The position numbers were made by a program, and so were the translations under genes. From an uncultured Bacteroidales bacterium (lineage in GTDB: Bacteria > Bacteroidota > Bacteroidia > Bacteroidales > Paludibacteraceae), in assembly GCA_900317745.1 (NCBI GenBank), contig ONHW01000006.1, positions 1-64,000 on the forward strand: 64,000 nt of DNA, read 5' to 3'. This document shows positions 34,216-42,063 of the stretch, piece after piece (position 1 is the stretch's first letter; every line of letters starts with the position of its first letter). Under the pieces are notes generated by a model, which saw only the letters and a program-made list of their open reading frames with translations, did no database searches and was not told the origin of the DNA.

Positions 34216-35604
34216 ATGCCGTCATTCTCGGATACCGAATCAGCATGGAAATGGTTGGTCGCATTGATTGACCTGATTGCCATATACCTCTTGTATTGGG
34301 GTGGTATGGTCGTGGGCGTTATACCTGTGATTCAAGGTTGGTATGTATGGTTGGGGATATGCTATATCTTTGTATTTCTCATCTACCCACCTATGGCGCA
34401 CCAGCGTCTGGCTAAGGCAACTCAGGTGGCGCGTCATGCGCTGTGGAGCTCCATAATGATGTTCCTGCTGTACATAATTGCCGTATATGCGGCACGCCTA
34501 TATGATCCGGCTTTGGAGCGCTGGTGGCTTTTGCCAACCGCTTGGGTGGTGCTGGCCTTGCTTCTGTTTATCAGTCGCATGTGTACGCGCGGACTTATCC
34601 GCCGCTTCCGCACGTATGGCATCAACAACCGTCGCGTGTTGTTTGTGGGTGCTGGGCATAACCTCCGCTACTTGTACGATGAATTGGTGCAGAATCCTAC
34701 AACCGGTTTCCGCGTTAAGGGTTATTTCGACGAGAGTATAGATAATCAATTTACGGATGTGTTGCCTCGTTTGGGTGGCTTAGCCGATATCGAACCATAC
34801 CTCAAGAAGCAGCCCGTGGACATCGTCTTCTGCAATTTGACGAGCCGTCATGACAAGGAGATATTGCAACTGATGAACTATTGCGAGAACCACTTGATTC
34901 GTTTCTATTCCGTGCCTAATGTGCGTAACTACGTCCACCACGTGATGCAGGTGGAGATGGTAGGTAATATGCCTGTGCTCTCGTTGCGCGAGGAACCGCT
35001 TAATCTGCCCGTCAACCGAATTATCAAGCGCACGTTTGACATATTGTTCTCGCTATTATTCCTATGTACAATCTTCCCGTTCATTTTCATCTTCTGCACC
35101 ATAGGTATCAAGTTGTCTAGTCCCGGACCGGTGTTCTTCAAGCAGAAGCGTACGGGCATACGTGGCGAGGAATTTACCTGCTACAAGTTCCGCTCCATGC
35201 ATATCAATGATCAGGCGGATACGCTGCAGGCAACGAAGGACGACCCGCGTAAGTTCCCGTTTGGCGACTTTATCCGTAAGACCAATCTTGACGAGACGCC
35301 GCAGTTCATCAACGTGCTGCGCGGCGAGATGTCTATTGTAGGTCCGCGTCCGCACATGCTGAAGCATACTGAGGAATATTCGCAATTGGTGGACAAATAT
35401 ATGGTTCGTCATTGGGCAAAACCGGGCATAACCGGTTGGGCGCAAGTCACTGGTGCACGCGGCGAGACCGAACATCTGTGGCAGATGCAGGAGCGTATTG
35501 AGAAAGATGTGTGGTATATTGAGAATTATAGTTTCATGCTTGACCTTCAGATTATTATCTTAACGATAAAAACGCTGGTTAAACGAGACGAGCACGCCTA
35601 TTAG
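34216..35604 (+). CDS. Undecaprenyl-phosphate sugar phosphotransferase (WcaJ/WbaP type)
   Basis: Predicted inner membrane enzyme of 462 aa that starts repeat-unit synthesis by moving a sugar phosphate from a UDP-sugar to undecaprenyl phosphate. Four or five membrane segments fill residues 10-125. A CoA-binding-like middle domain (RRVLFVGAGHNLRYLYDEL) follows. Another hydrophobic segment (FDILFSLLFLCTIFPFIFIF) precedes the catalytic domain, with FKQKRTGIRG, CYKFRSMH, DETPQFINVL, MSIVGPRPH and KPGITGWAQV. The start lies six bases after wzc. The sugar (glucose or galactose) cannot be told. The stop is followed by a non-coding stretch, so the operon may end here. Confidence 0.92.
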   Translation: MPSFSDTESAWKWLVALIDLIAIYLLYWGGMVVGVIPVIQGWYVWLGICYIFVFLIYPPMAHQRLAKATQVARHALWSSIMMFLLYIIAVYAARLYDPALERWWLLPTAWVVLALLLFISRMCTRGLIRRFRTYGINNRRVLFVGAGHNLRYLYDELVQNPTTGFRVKGYFDESIDNQFTDVLPRLGGLADIEPYLKKQPVDIVFCNLTSRHDKEILQLMNYCENHLIRFYSVPNVRNYVHHVMQVEMVGNMPVLSLREEPLNLPVNRIIKRTFDILFSLLFLCTIFPFIFIFCTIGIKLSSPGPVFFKQKRTGIRGEEFTCYKFRSMHINDQADTLQATKDDPRKFPFGDFIRKTNLDETPQFINVLRGEMSIVGPRPHMLKHTEEYSQLVDKYMVRHWAKPGITGWAQVTGARGETEHLWQMQERIEKDVWYIENYSFMLDLQIIILTIKTLVKRDEHAY

Positions 35605-35673
35605 TGCGTTTAGTTAATTGTCATGTAGCGAGAACGACTGAATAAGAATCGCCGTTATTGAAAATATACTACT

Positions 35674-35760
35674 TGTTGGTAATTTTTGGTAATTGTTGAC
35701 CAAACATACAATTCTGCAATTTTTGACAAATTGTTGATAATTGTTGACTAAATAAAGTAA
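35674..35760. repeat. 10-bp-period AATTGTTGAC array, spacer before upxY-like gene
   Basis: TGGTAATT begins at 35677 and 35687. TTGAC, TTGAT and TTGAC begin at 35723, 35734 and 35744. The stretch 35687-35702 is the exact reverse complement of GGTCAACAATTACCAA at 37624-37639. Confidence 0.6.
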
Positions 35761-35855
35761 CCTGTATTCATAAGGCTAAGTTGTTGGCTGTGAATGCAAT
35801 AAACGAAGAATCTTTGTTCAAGGCAGCAGTGCTGCCGGACAACCTCTGTTCGAAA

Positions 35856-36482
35856 ATGAACGAATCAGGGGTGTCCCTAAACTATATCCTTGCCCCAACA
35901 TTTGTCGAGCCGGAAGGCTATCAGTGGTACGTGTTACGCGTTCCGTACGGGCGTGAGCGTGAGGTTGCTGCTACGATTCAGTCACCGACGCTTTTGACGT
36001 ACGCGCCCGTGCAGACCTTGGCGCGCATACGCGGCGGCAAGCGCGAGTTTGTCGAGAAGTCCGCTTTGCCCAACATGTTTTTTGCATACGCGCGCGAGTC
36101 GGATCTGGCTTATTATCAGCAGCGTACAATAGTATTGAAGGACCATCCTGACTGGCAGCCGGCGCAACTCAGGTTCATGTATGATCATACTCAAAAGAAC
36201 GAACAGGGCTACGACCGGAAGATGACCATTCCGATGGAACAAATGCGACACTTCATCCGCGTGACGATGCAGCATGATGAGCATGTGCGCATTTTCCTGA
36301 ACGATGCGTTCTCTGCCAAGCAAGGCGACTATGTCGAGGTCATTGATGGCAAGTTCGCTGGTGTTCGCGGACATGTGGCAAGACTGCATGGTCAAACCTG
36401 CGTACTCGTCAACCTTGAGGGCATCTGCATAGCATCAACCGCATACGTCCCCAAAGCATTTCTAAAGAAAATCAATATTTAA
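35856..36482 (+). CDS. UpxY/NusG-like transcription antiterminator
   Basis: Predicted 208-aa NusG paralogue that lets RNA polymerase read through a long capsule operon. The ATG at 35856 is the only in-frame ATG near the start; the frame stays open to a TTG at 35781, so the protein could be up to 25 aa longer. An NGN domain begins at [15 protein letters not shown] and includes [16 protein letters not shown] domain ends the protein ([20 protein letters not shown]). It sits two bases before gmd, heading the second block of polysaccharide genes. In Bacteroides such genes are usually the first gene of a capsule operon, which suggests a new transcription unit starts here. Confidence 0.88.
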   Translation: MNESGVSLNYILAPTFVEPEGYQWYVLRVPYGREREVAATIQSPTLLTYAPVQTLARIRGGKREFVEKSALPNMFFAYARESDLAYYQQRTIVLKDHPDWQPAQLRFMYDHTQKNEQGYDRKMTIPMEQMRHFIRVTMQHDEHVRIFLNDAFSAKQGDYVEVIDGKFAGVRGHVARLHGQTCVLVNLEGICIASTAYVPKAFLKKINI

Positions 36483-36483
36483 C

Positions 36484-37611
36484 ATGTCAAAAAATATCGC
36501 ACTTATCACCGGAGTTACCGGTCAAGACGGCTCATACTTGAGCGAGTTTCTGTTAGCCAAAGGCTACGAAGTACATGGCATCATCCGCCGTTCGTCAGTT
36601 GATTTCCGTGAGCGTATTGCGCATTTGGAAGGTCAGCCGCATTTCCATTTGCATTACGCGGATATGTCGGACTCCATGTCGCTCGTCAAACTTGTCGGTC
36701 AAGTTCAGCCGACCGAGATTTATAACCTTGCTGCACAAAGTCATGTGCAGGTCAGCTTTGATGCGCCGGAGTTCACGGCTGATGTGGATGCTGTAGGCGT
36801 TTTGCGTATCCTGGAAGCGGTACGCACCAACCATCTGGAGAAGACTTGCAAGATTTACCAAGCCTCCACATCCGAGCTTTACGGCAAGGTCGAGGAAGTG
36901 CCTCAGAATGAGAATACTCCGTTCCATCCGTATAGCCCGTATGCTGTAGCCAAATTGTACGGCTACTGGATTGTCAAGGAGTATCGTGAAGCATACGGTA
37001 TGTTCTGCTGCTCGGGTATCCTCTTCAACCATGAGTCGGAGCGCCGCGGTGAGACGTTCGTCACCCGCAAGATCACGCTGGCAGCCGCGCGCATTGCGCA
37101 AGGCAAGCAGCAGCAACTGTTGCTCGGCAACCTCGACAGCCTCCGCGACTGGGGATATGCCAAGGATTATGTGGAGTGCATGTGGCTCATACTGCAGCAC
37201 AAGACGCCGGAGGATTTCGTGATCGCTACCGGCGTGCAACATACTGTACGTGAGTTCGCTACGCTGGCATTCCAGCATGCCGGAATCACTCTGCGTTGGG
37301 AAGGCGAAGGCATCAACGAAGTCGGAATATGTGAAGCCGCAACCGATGCTGTCAAGCTCCATGCCGGTGAGGATATTGTTGGCAAAACACTTGTGGCAGT
37401 CAGCGAAGATTTTTACCGCCCGACAGATGTGGTCAACCTCTGGGGTGATCCTACCAAGGCACGTGCCGAACTCGGCTGGAATCCGCAGTCCACGACCTTC
37501 GAGCAACTCGTTGAACTCATGGTCAAGAGCGACATGCAGAAGGTGGCTGCTGATGCCATCCGCGAGCATGTCAATCTCGCCGAGTACCTCGAGAAAGGTG
37601 TCGTCAAATAA
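36484..37611 (+). CDS. gmd: GDP-mannose 4,6-dehydratase
   Basis: Converts GDP-D-mannose to GDP-4-keto-6-deoxy-D-mannose in the cytoplasm, the first step to GDP-L-fucose. The 375-aa protein shows the NAD(P)-binding Rossmann motif [14 protein letters not shown] at residues 9-22, [10 protein letters not shown], the [12 protein letters not shown] block, the catalytic YAVAK motif in [13 protein letters not shown], and [17 protein letters not shown]. Length and motifs are standard for the family. The fcl gene, which acts next, lies 612 bases downstream with a GxxExxY gene in between. Confidence 0.95.
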   Translation: MSKNIALITGVTGQDGSYLSEFLLAKGYEVHGIIRRSSVDFRERIAHLEGQPHFHLHYADMSDSMSLVKLVGQVQPTEIYNLAAQSHVQVSFDAPEFTADVDAVGVLRILEAVRTNHLEKTCKIYQASTSELYGKVEEVPQNENTPFHPYSPYAVAKLYGYWIVKEYREAYGMFCCSGILFNHESERRGETFVTRKITLAAARIAQGKQQQLLLGNLDSLRDWGYAKDYVECMWLILQHKTPEDFVIATGVQHTVREFATLAFQHAGITLRWEGEGINEVGICEAATDAVKLHAGEDIVGKTLVAVSEDFYRPTDVVNLWGDPTKARAELGWNPQSTTFEQLVELMVKSDMQKVAADAIREHVNLAEYLEKGVVK

Positions 37612-37621
37612 TAGGGTTGAT

Positions 37622-37655
37622 TAGGTCAACAATTACCAACAATTATTTGCAATCT
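37622..37655. repeat. 10-bp-period GTCAACAATT array, left of the GxxExxY gene
   Basis: ACAAT begins at 37629 and 37639, and GCAAT at 37649, a strict 10-bp step. The orientation (GGTCAACAATTACCAA) is opposite to that of the array on the right side of the GxxExxY gene. Confidence 0.6.
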
Positions 37656-37667
37656 TGTGTGAAAGGA

Positions 37668-38099
37668 ATGGATGACAAGCGATTAATAGAATATGCGGAT
37701 TTGATCTATGGCATTGTCGGTGCTGCGCATGAAGTGCATAATGAACTGCGCTCCGGATTGTCGGAGGCTATATATGAAGAAGCACTTTGTGTTGAGTTAA
37801 GCGAGATGGGGATAGAGGCAGCTCAGCAGGTAGAATTGCCTGTTTTTTACAAAGGTTATCAATTGGAGAAACATTATAGACTGGATGTTGTTGTAGAAAA
37901 TGACATCATCATTGAATTAAAGGCTGTAGATAAAATCTTGTCAGAGCATAGAGCTCAATTGTTTAACTACCTGCGTATTACTCAAAAGCCAATAGGACTA
38001 TTGCTGAATTTCGGTAAAAGTGTATATGTGGAGAAATACATATACGATGCCGATACCAATGATGTTTCGTTCTTTAGTACGAAATCTAATAGAGGGTAA
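37668..38099 (+). CDS. GxxExxY family protein
   Basis: Protein of 143 aa named for the motif GLSEAIYEEAL (G-x2-E-x2-Y). The ATG at 37668 is preferred to a TTG at 37617 because the latter would translate the upstream repeat array. Other family traits are VGAAHEVHNELRSGL near the start, VVVENDIIIELKAVD with acidic and Lys residues spaced as in PD-(D/E)XK nuclease folds, and LGLLLNFG-like PIGLLLNFGKS. The function of the family is not established; a nuclease-like fold is inferred from the DxxxExK-type spacing. Such genes are often found loose inside polysaccharide loci, here splitting gmd from fcl. Its base composition is lower in GC than its neighbours. Confidence 0.85.
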   Translation: MDDKRLIEYADLIYGIVGAAHEVHNELRSGLSEAIYEEALCVELSEMGIEAAQQVELPVFYKGYQLEKHYRLDVVVENDIIIELKAVDKILSEHRAQLFNYLRITQKPIGLLLNFGKSVYVEKYIYDADTNDVSFFSTKSNRG

Positions 38100-38130
38100 T
38101 GTTTGTCTATTTGATACTTCGAAAAATGGT

Positions 38131-38206
38131 TGTTAATTGAGGACAATTGTTGACAGATTTGACTCATCGAAAAAATAATTGGTAATTGTGGATAATTGTT
38201 GACCAC
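38131..38206. repeat. 10-bp-period AATTGTTGACC array, right of the GxxExxY gene
   Basis: AATTG begins at 38135 and 38145 and again at 38184 and 38194 (10-bp steps). Bases 38183-38201 are the exact reverse complement of CAACAATTATCCACAATTA at 1059-1077. Confidence 0.6.
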
Positions 38207-38223
38207 ATTTAATCGTCATAACT

Positions 38224-39432
38224 ATGTTGGATAAGAACACAAAAATATACGTAGCCGGGCATCGCGGACTCGTTGGCTCAGCGATTTGGAACAACCTCTG
38301 GCAGCGTGGCTATCACAACCTCATCGGCCGCAGTCACGCCGAACTCGACCTCACGAACCAAGCCGCCGTGCGTAAGTTCTTCGACGAGGAACGTCCCGAG
38401 GCAGTCGTTCTTGCTGCGGCTTTCGTAGGTGGCATCATGGCAAATAGCCTCTATCGTGCAGACTTCATTATGAAGAACATGCAGATCCAGTGCAACGTGA
38501 TTGAGGAGGCGTACAAACATGGCGTGCAACGCCTGCTCTTCCTCGGTTCGACATGTATCTACCCGAAGAACGCACCGCAACCGATGAAGGAAGATTGCCT
38601 GCTCACATCGCCGCTCGAATATACCAACGAGGAGTACGCCATCGCCAAGATTGCCGGACTCAAAATGTGTGAAAGTTACAATCTCCAGTACGGCACGAAC
38701 TATATAGCCGTCATGCCTACTAACCTCTATGGTCCGAACGATAATTTCCACCTCGAGAACTCCCACGTCATGCCGGCTATGATGCGCAAGGTCTATCTCT
38801 CCAAACTCTTGGCAAACGGGCAATGGGAGATGATTCGCAAGGATCTGACGATTCGTCCCGTTGGTGCCAATATCCGTGAAAACGGCGAGATTGTCCGTTA
38901 CGTGATTGACGGCAATAGTGATGAAGCAACTATCATCAAAGTGCTCGCTTTCTACGGTATCGAGGCGAACAAAGTCACACTTTGGGGCACAGGCAAACCG
39001 CTCCGCGAGTTCCTGTGGAGTGAGGATATGGCGGATGCCAGCGTACATATCTTGCTGAATGTCAACTTCTCCGACATTATCGGCATTGAGAAGTATTCGC
39101 AGGTACACTACGGCGTAGCAGCTGACGGCACGGTTGACCGCAACCACTCTACAGGTCGTGGCGGAGCCATCCCGTCGTTGGGCGAGATTCGCAACTGCCA
39201 TATCAACGTCGGCACAGGCAAGGAACTCACAATCCGCGAACTTGCCGAACTGGTAGTCAAAACAGTCGGCTTTGAAGGCGAACTCTGCTTCGATGCCACC
39301 AAACCCGACGGCACGATGCGCAAACTCATCGATGTCAGCAAGTTACACAGCCTTGGCTGGACACACAAAGTCGAGATTGAAGATGGTGTTGTACGCTTGT
39401 TTGAATGGTACAAGCAATCTCTTTTTTGCTAA
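38224..39432 (+). CDS. fcl: GDP-L-fucose synthase
   Basis: Epimerises and reduces GDP-4-keto-6-deoxymannose to GDP-L-fucose using NADPH. The 402-aa protein has the Rossmann motif AGHRGLVGSAI (residues 11-21), LAAAFVGGIMAN, LGSTCIYPKNAPQPM, the catalytic YAIAK motif and PTNLYGPNDNFH. It is longer than the roughly 320-aa enterobacterial enzyme. Extra segments lie after KLLANGQWEMIRKDL (about residues 200-240) and around EKYSQVHYGVAADG to IPSLGEIRN (about 290-320); similar extensions are known in Bacteroidota. It completes the fucose pathway begun by gmd. Confidence 0.94.
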   Translation: MLDKNTKIYVAGHRGLVGSAIWNNLWQRGYHNLIGRSHAELDLTNQAAVRKFFDEERPEAVVLAAAFVGGIMANSLYRADFIMKNMQIQCNVIEEAYKHGVQRLLFLGSTCIYPKNAPQPMKEDCLLTSPLEYTNEEYAIAKIAGLKMCESYNLQYGTNYIAVMPTNLYGPNDNFHLENSHVMPAMMRKVYLSKLLANGQWEMIRKDLTIRPVGANIRENGEIVRYVIDGNSDEATIIKVLAFYGIEANKVTLWGTGKPLREFLWSEDMADASVHILLNVNFSDIIGIEKYSQVHYGVAADGTVDRNHSTGRGGAIPSLGEIRNCHINVGTGKELTIRELAELVVKTVGFEGELCFDATKPDGTMRKLIDVSKLHSLGWTHKVEIEDGVVRLFEWYKQSLFC

Positions 39433-39531
39433 TGTCCAATTTACGTCCAATATACGTTCAAAATAATTCTAATATGCGTCTAATATGCTTCCAATCCCGA
39501 CGGTCAGCCGACGGTCAACCGACGGTCAAGC
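39433..39531. repeat. 11-bp-period array between fcl and glf
   Basis: GTCCAAT, GTCCAAT, GTTCAAA, TTCTAAT, GTCTAAT and TTCCAAT begin at 39434, 39445, 39456, 39467, 39478 and 39489, an exact 11-bp step. After a 3-base phase shift, GGTCA begins at 39502, 39513 and 39524, giving three CCGACGGTCAA-type units. No promoter was recognised in this spacer. Confidence 0.7.
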
Positions 39532-39564
39532 CTAACGACACTTTTCTCTCAATACTCTGAAAGA

Positions 39565-40740
39565 ATGAAAAATTTTACCAAGTACGACTATCTCATTGTA
39601 GGTTCCGGACTCTTCGGAGCTACATTTGCTTATTGCGCCACGCAAGCAGGTAAGCGTTGTCTGGTGATTGACCGTCGTCCGCAGTTGGGGGGTAATGTCT
39701 ATTGCGAGGATGTGGAGGGCATTCATGTGCACAAGTACGGCGCGCATATCTTCCACACCAACGATAAGCAGGTCTGGGATTTCGTCAACTCGCTTGTGCC
39801 CTTCAACCGCTATACCAACTCGCCCGTGGCGAACTACAAAGGCAAACTGTACAACCTGCCTTTCAACATGAACACGTTCTACCAGATGTGGGGCGTGATT
39901 ACTCCCGAACAAGCGCAGGCAAAGATTGATGAGCAAAAGGCTGAAGCAGTAGCCAAACTTGGAGGAATGGAACCGCAGAACCTTGAGGAGCAGGCACTTA
40001 CATTGGTCGGTAAGGATATTTACGAGAAACTGATAAAAGGTTATACCGAGAAGCAATGGGGACGTTCGTGCACCGAACTTCCGGCATTCATTATCCGCCG
40101 CCTGCCTGTTCGGCTGGTGTATGACAACAATTACTTCAACGACGCTTACCAGGGCATACCCGTTGGCGGATACAACGTGCTGATTGAGAAACTGTTGGAA
40201 GGTTCGGATTGCGTGACAGGAGTAGATTATTTCATCGCCAAAGTTGGCGATGTGCTGCCGAATGTAGTAAACGAAAAGCTTCTGAAGCAAGCCTGGCATG
40301 ATATAGCCGACAAAATGGTCTTCACAGGCAAAATCGACCAGTTCTACGACTACCGCTTTGGTCAGTTGCAGTACCGCACCGTTCGCTTTGAGCAAGAGAC
40401 ACTGGATATGCCTAATTATCAAGGTAATGCGGTGATCAACTACACCGAGCGTGAAGTGCCTTTTACCCGAATCATCGAGCACAAGCATTTTGAGTCTTTC
40501 GGCCAGGCAGTTTATGACAATCCGAAGACTGTCATCAGCCGCGAGTATAGCACCGAGTGGACGCCCGGCATGGAGCCGTTCTATCCGGTGAATGACGATA
40601 AGAATGCCGCATTGTACAAGCAATATAAATCTCTTGCCGACCAGCAAACCGACGTCCTCTTCGGCGGCCGTCTCGCCGAATATGCCTACTACGACATGGC
40701 TCCCGTAATTGCGAAAGTAATGCAGCTGACAATAGATTAG
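39565..40740 (+). CDS. glf: UDP-galactopyranose mutase
   Basis: Flavoenzyme that interconverts UDP-galactopyranose and UDP-galactofuranose in the cytoplasm, supplying galactofuranose to the polysaccharide. The 391-aa protein has the FAD-binding motif IVGSGLFGATFA (residues 11-22), the RRPQLGGNVY block, HKYGAHIFHT, YTEKQWGRSCTELP, PVGGYN and a C-terminal FGGRLAEYAYYDM motif in which the active-site Arg is expected. Length is normal for the family. Its presence predicts a galactofuranosyltransferase among the downstream glycosyltransferases. Confidence 0.95.
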   Translation: MKNFTKYDYLIVGSGLFGATFAYCATQAGKRCLVIDRRPQLGGNVYCEDVEGIHVHKYGAHIFHTNDKQVWDFVNSLVPFNRYTNSPVANYKGKLYNLPFNMNTFYQMWGVITPEQAQAKIDEQKAEAVAKLGGMEPQNLEEQALTLVGKDIYEKLIKGYTEKQWGRSCTELPAFIIRRLPVRLVYDNNYFNDAYQGIPVGGYNVLIEKLLEGSDCVTGVDYFIAKVGDVLPNVVNEKLLKQAWHDIADKMVFTGKIDQFYDYRFGQLQYRTVRFEQETLDMPNYQGNAVINYTEREVPFTRIIEHKHFESFGQAVYDNPKTVISREYSTEWTPGMEPFYPVNDDKNAALYKQYKSLADQQTDVLFGGRLAEYAYYDMAPVIAKVMQLTID

Positions 40741-40755
40741 CAAAAGAAAAAGGTA

Positions 40756-40772
40756 GGGTACAAATTGTACCC
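40756..40772. promoter_or_regulatory. 17-bp palindrome upstream of the Bro-N gene, possible operator
   Basis: GGGTACAA (40756-40763), centre A, TTGTACCC (40765-40772) is a perfect inverted repeat. A 19-bp version, GGGGTACAA-T-TTGTACCCC, lies inside the Bro-N coding region at 40997-41015. Autoregulatory binding is a guess from this duplication. Confidence 0.4.
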
Positions 40773-40815
40773 CTCCTCCGAGAATTGAATAATAACAAAT
40801 TAGCCAATATAGAAC

Positions 40816-41694
40816 ATGGCAGACGAATCAATCATTAAATTATTCGAAGGAAAGAAAGTACGTGTTGTCTGGGATGAGGAACAGGAAAAATACTACTTCG
40901 CAGTACAAGATATAGTACAAGTCCTAACTGATAGCTCCGATGTAAAGCAGTATATCAAGCGTTTACGTTCGCGTGATATAGAACTGGATTCCATGTGGGG
41001 TACAATTTGTACCCCCCACCAATTTGTATCAACAGATGGGAAAAAACATGCTGTGAATTGTTCGGGTTTACAGGGGATTTTCCGTATTATCCAATCAATC
41101 CCGTCAAAGAAAGCCGAGCCGGTAAAACAATGGCTGGCAGAGTTGGGACAGCAGCGTATCGATCAGATGATTGATCCGGAACTCACGTTCCAGATGGCTG
41201 TGGAGGACTATCGACGCAAGGGGTATTCGGATAAATGGATCAACGAACGGATGCGTTCCATCGAGATGCGGAAGGAGTTGACGGATGAGTGGCAACGCAG
41301 CGGGATCACGGAACATAAGGATTTTGCGATACTGACGAACGTGCTGACGCAAGCATGGAGCGGCATGACAACAGGACAATATAAGAAGTTCAAGGGGTTG
41401 ACCAAAGAGAACCTGCGCGATAACATGACGAACATCGAATTGGCGCTGAACACGCTTGCGGAAGTGGCGACGACAGAGTATTCGCGGCAATCGAATCCGC
41501 AGACGATGGAGGAGAGCAAACGTGTGGCACAGGAAGGTGGCAGTGTGGCTCGTGAGGCACGTGAGACGATGGAGAAACGGCTGGGGCGTTCGGTGGTGTC
41601 GAAAGAACGTGCATCGGATTATATCCTGCCGGAGAAGCCAAAGAAAGATGTGGAGGAGTTGCCTTATGATGATGTGACGGAAAGAGAAAAATGA
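40816..41694 (+). CDS. Bro-N domain (phage antirepressor-like) protein
   Basis: Protein of 292 aa with an N-terminal Bro-N domain, a DNA-binding module of phage antirepressors. Family traits are YYFAVQDIVQVLTDSSD, YIKRLRSRDIEL, WGTICTP, VNCSGLQGIFRIIQSIPS and VKQWLAELGQQRI. The middle (AVEDYRRKGYSDKWINERM, then ITEHKDFAILTNVLTQAW) and the long helical tail match the Bacteroidota variant often annotated as a DNA-damage-inducible-D-like or antirepressor protein. It stands alone without phage genes, so it is a single-gene cargo rather than part of a prophage. Target and trigger are unknown. GC content of the 3' half is high compared with the capsule genes that follow. Confidence 0.85.
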   Translation: MADESIIKLFEGKKVRVVWDEEQEKYYFAVQDIVQVLTDSSDVKQYIKRLRSRDIELDSMWGTICTPHQFVSTDGKKHAVNCSGLQGIFRIIQSIPSKKAEPVKQWLAELGQQRIDQMIDPELTFQMAVEDYRRKGYSDKWINERMRSIEMRKELTDEWQRSGITEHKDFAILTNVLTQAWSGMTTGQYKKFKGLTKENLRDNMTNIELALNTLAEVATTEYSRQSNPQTMEESKRVAQEGGSVAREARETMEKRLGRSVVSKERASDYILPEKPKKDVEELPYDDVTEREK

Positions 41695-41790
41695 ATTAGC
41701 CTCATTAACCTAACGCAAATATACATGCAAAAGAAGGGAAAGAGAATAGATAGCGTAGAGAGGCGTTATGGAAGGACTAAAGTCTAGGAT

Positions 41791-41838
41791 ACCCACGTGA
41801 ATGGGCCGAAAACGGACCGTAAATGGACCGAGTTTGGG
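41791..41838. repeat. 11-bp-period array in the 369-bp spacer before the wzt-like gene
   Basis: ACG/CCG/CCG/CCG begin at 41795, 41806, 41817 and 41828, and TGG-type triplets at 41802, 41813, 41824 and 41835. Units read GCCGAAAACGG, ACCGTAAATGG, ACCGAGTTTGG. They resemble the ACCGAAAATGA units at 3438-3448 and TCGAAAATGGA near 19854. Confidence 0.6.
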
Positions 41839-41910
41839 AGATCAATAACAACCGACAGCAGCGGATAATTATTTAAACAAAAACGATACAAAGGTCATGC
41901 GAAATTTTGA

Positions 41911-42007
41911 GTGGCAGTTTTGTCAGTTTGGCAGTTTTATCAGCCAAGTGGCAGTTTCTTACCCGCTTAAAACCAGCAACATACTCGGCAAACTGCCAAA
42001 CTGCCAC
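41911..42007. repeat. Imperfect inverted repeat of TGGCAGTTT words before the wzt-like gene
   Basis: The left arm (41911-41932, GTGGCAGTTTTGTCAGTTTG) and right arm (41986-42007, CGGCAAACTGCCAAACTGCC, then AC) are complementary except for one extra base and a few mismatches. GGCAGTTT also recurs at 41930 and 41950. There is no T tract after it. The remaining spacer from 41695 to 42063 shows no gene or RNA that I recognise. Confidence 0.5.
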
Positions 42008-42063
42008 AGATAATTTTCTTATACGTACATATAGTAGTTCGCTAAAAAGAAAACATCATTGAA

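Noticed and set aside
35809-35816. AATCTTTG as a possible -7 box for the upxY-like gene
   Set aside because: It departs from TAnnTTTG at the first base and has no TTTG at the usual 19-21 bp spacing.
40816-41694. Bro-N gene considered as evidence for a prophage
   Set aside because: No integrase, capsid, terminase or lysis gene is near; both neighbours are polysaccharide genes.
42011-42018. TAATTTTC as a possible -7 box before the wzt-like gene
   Set aside because: The last base differs from the consensus and the -33 position reads GGCA.
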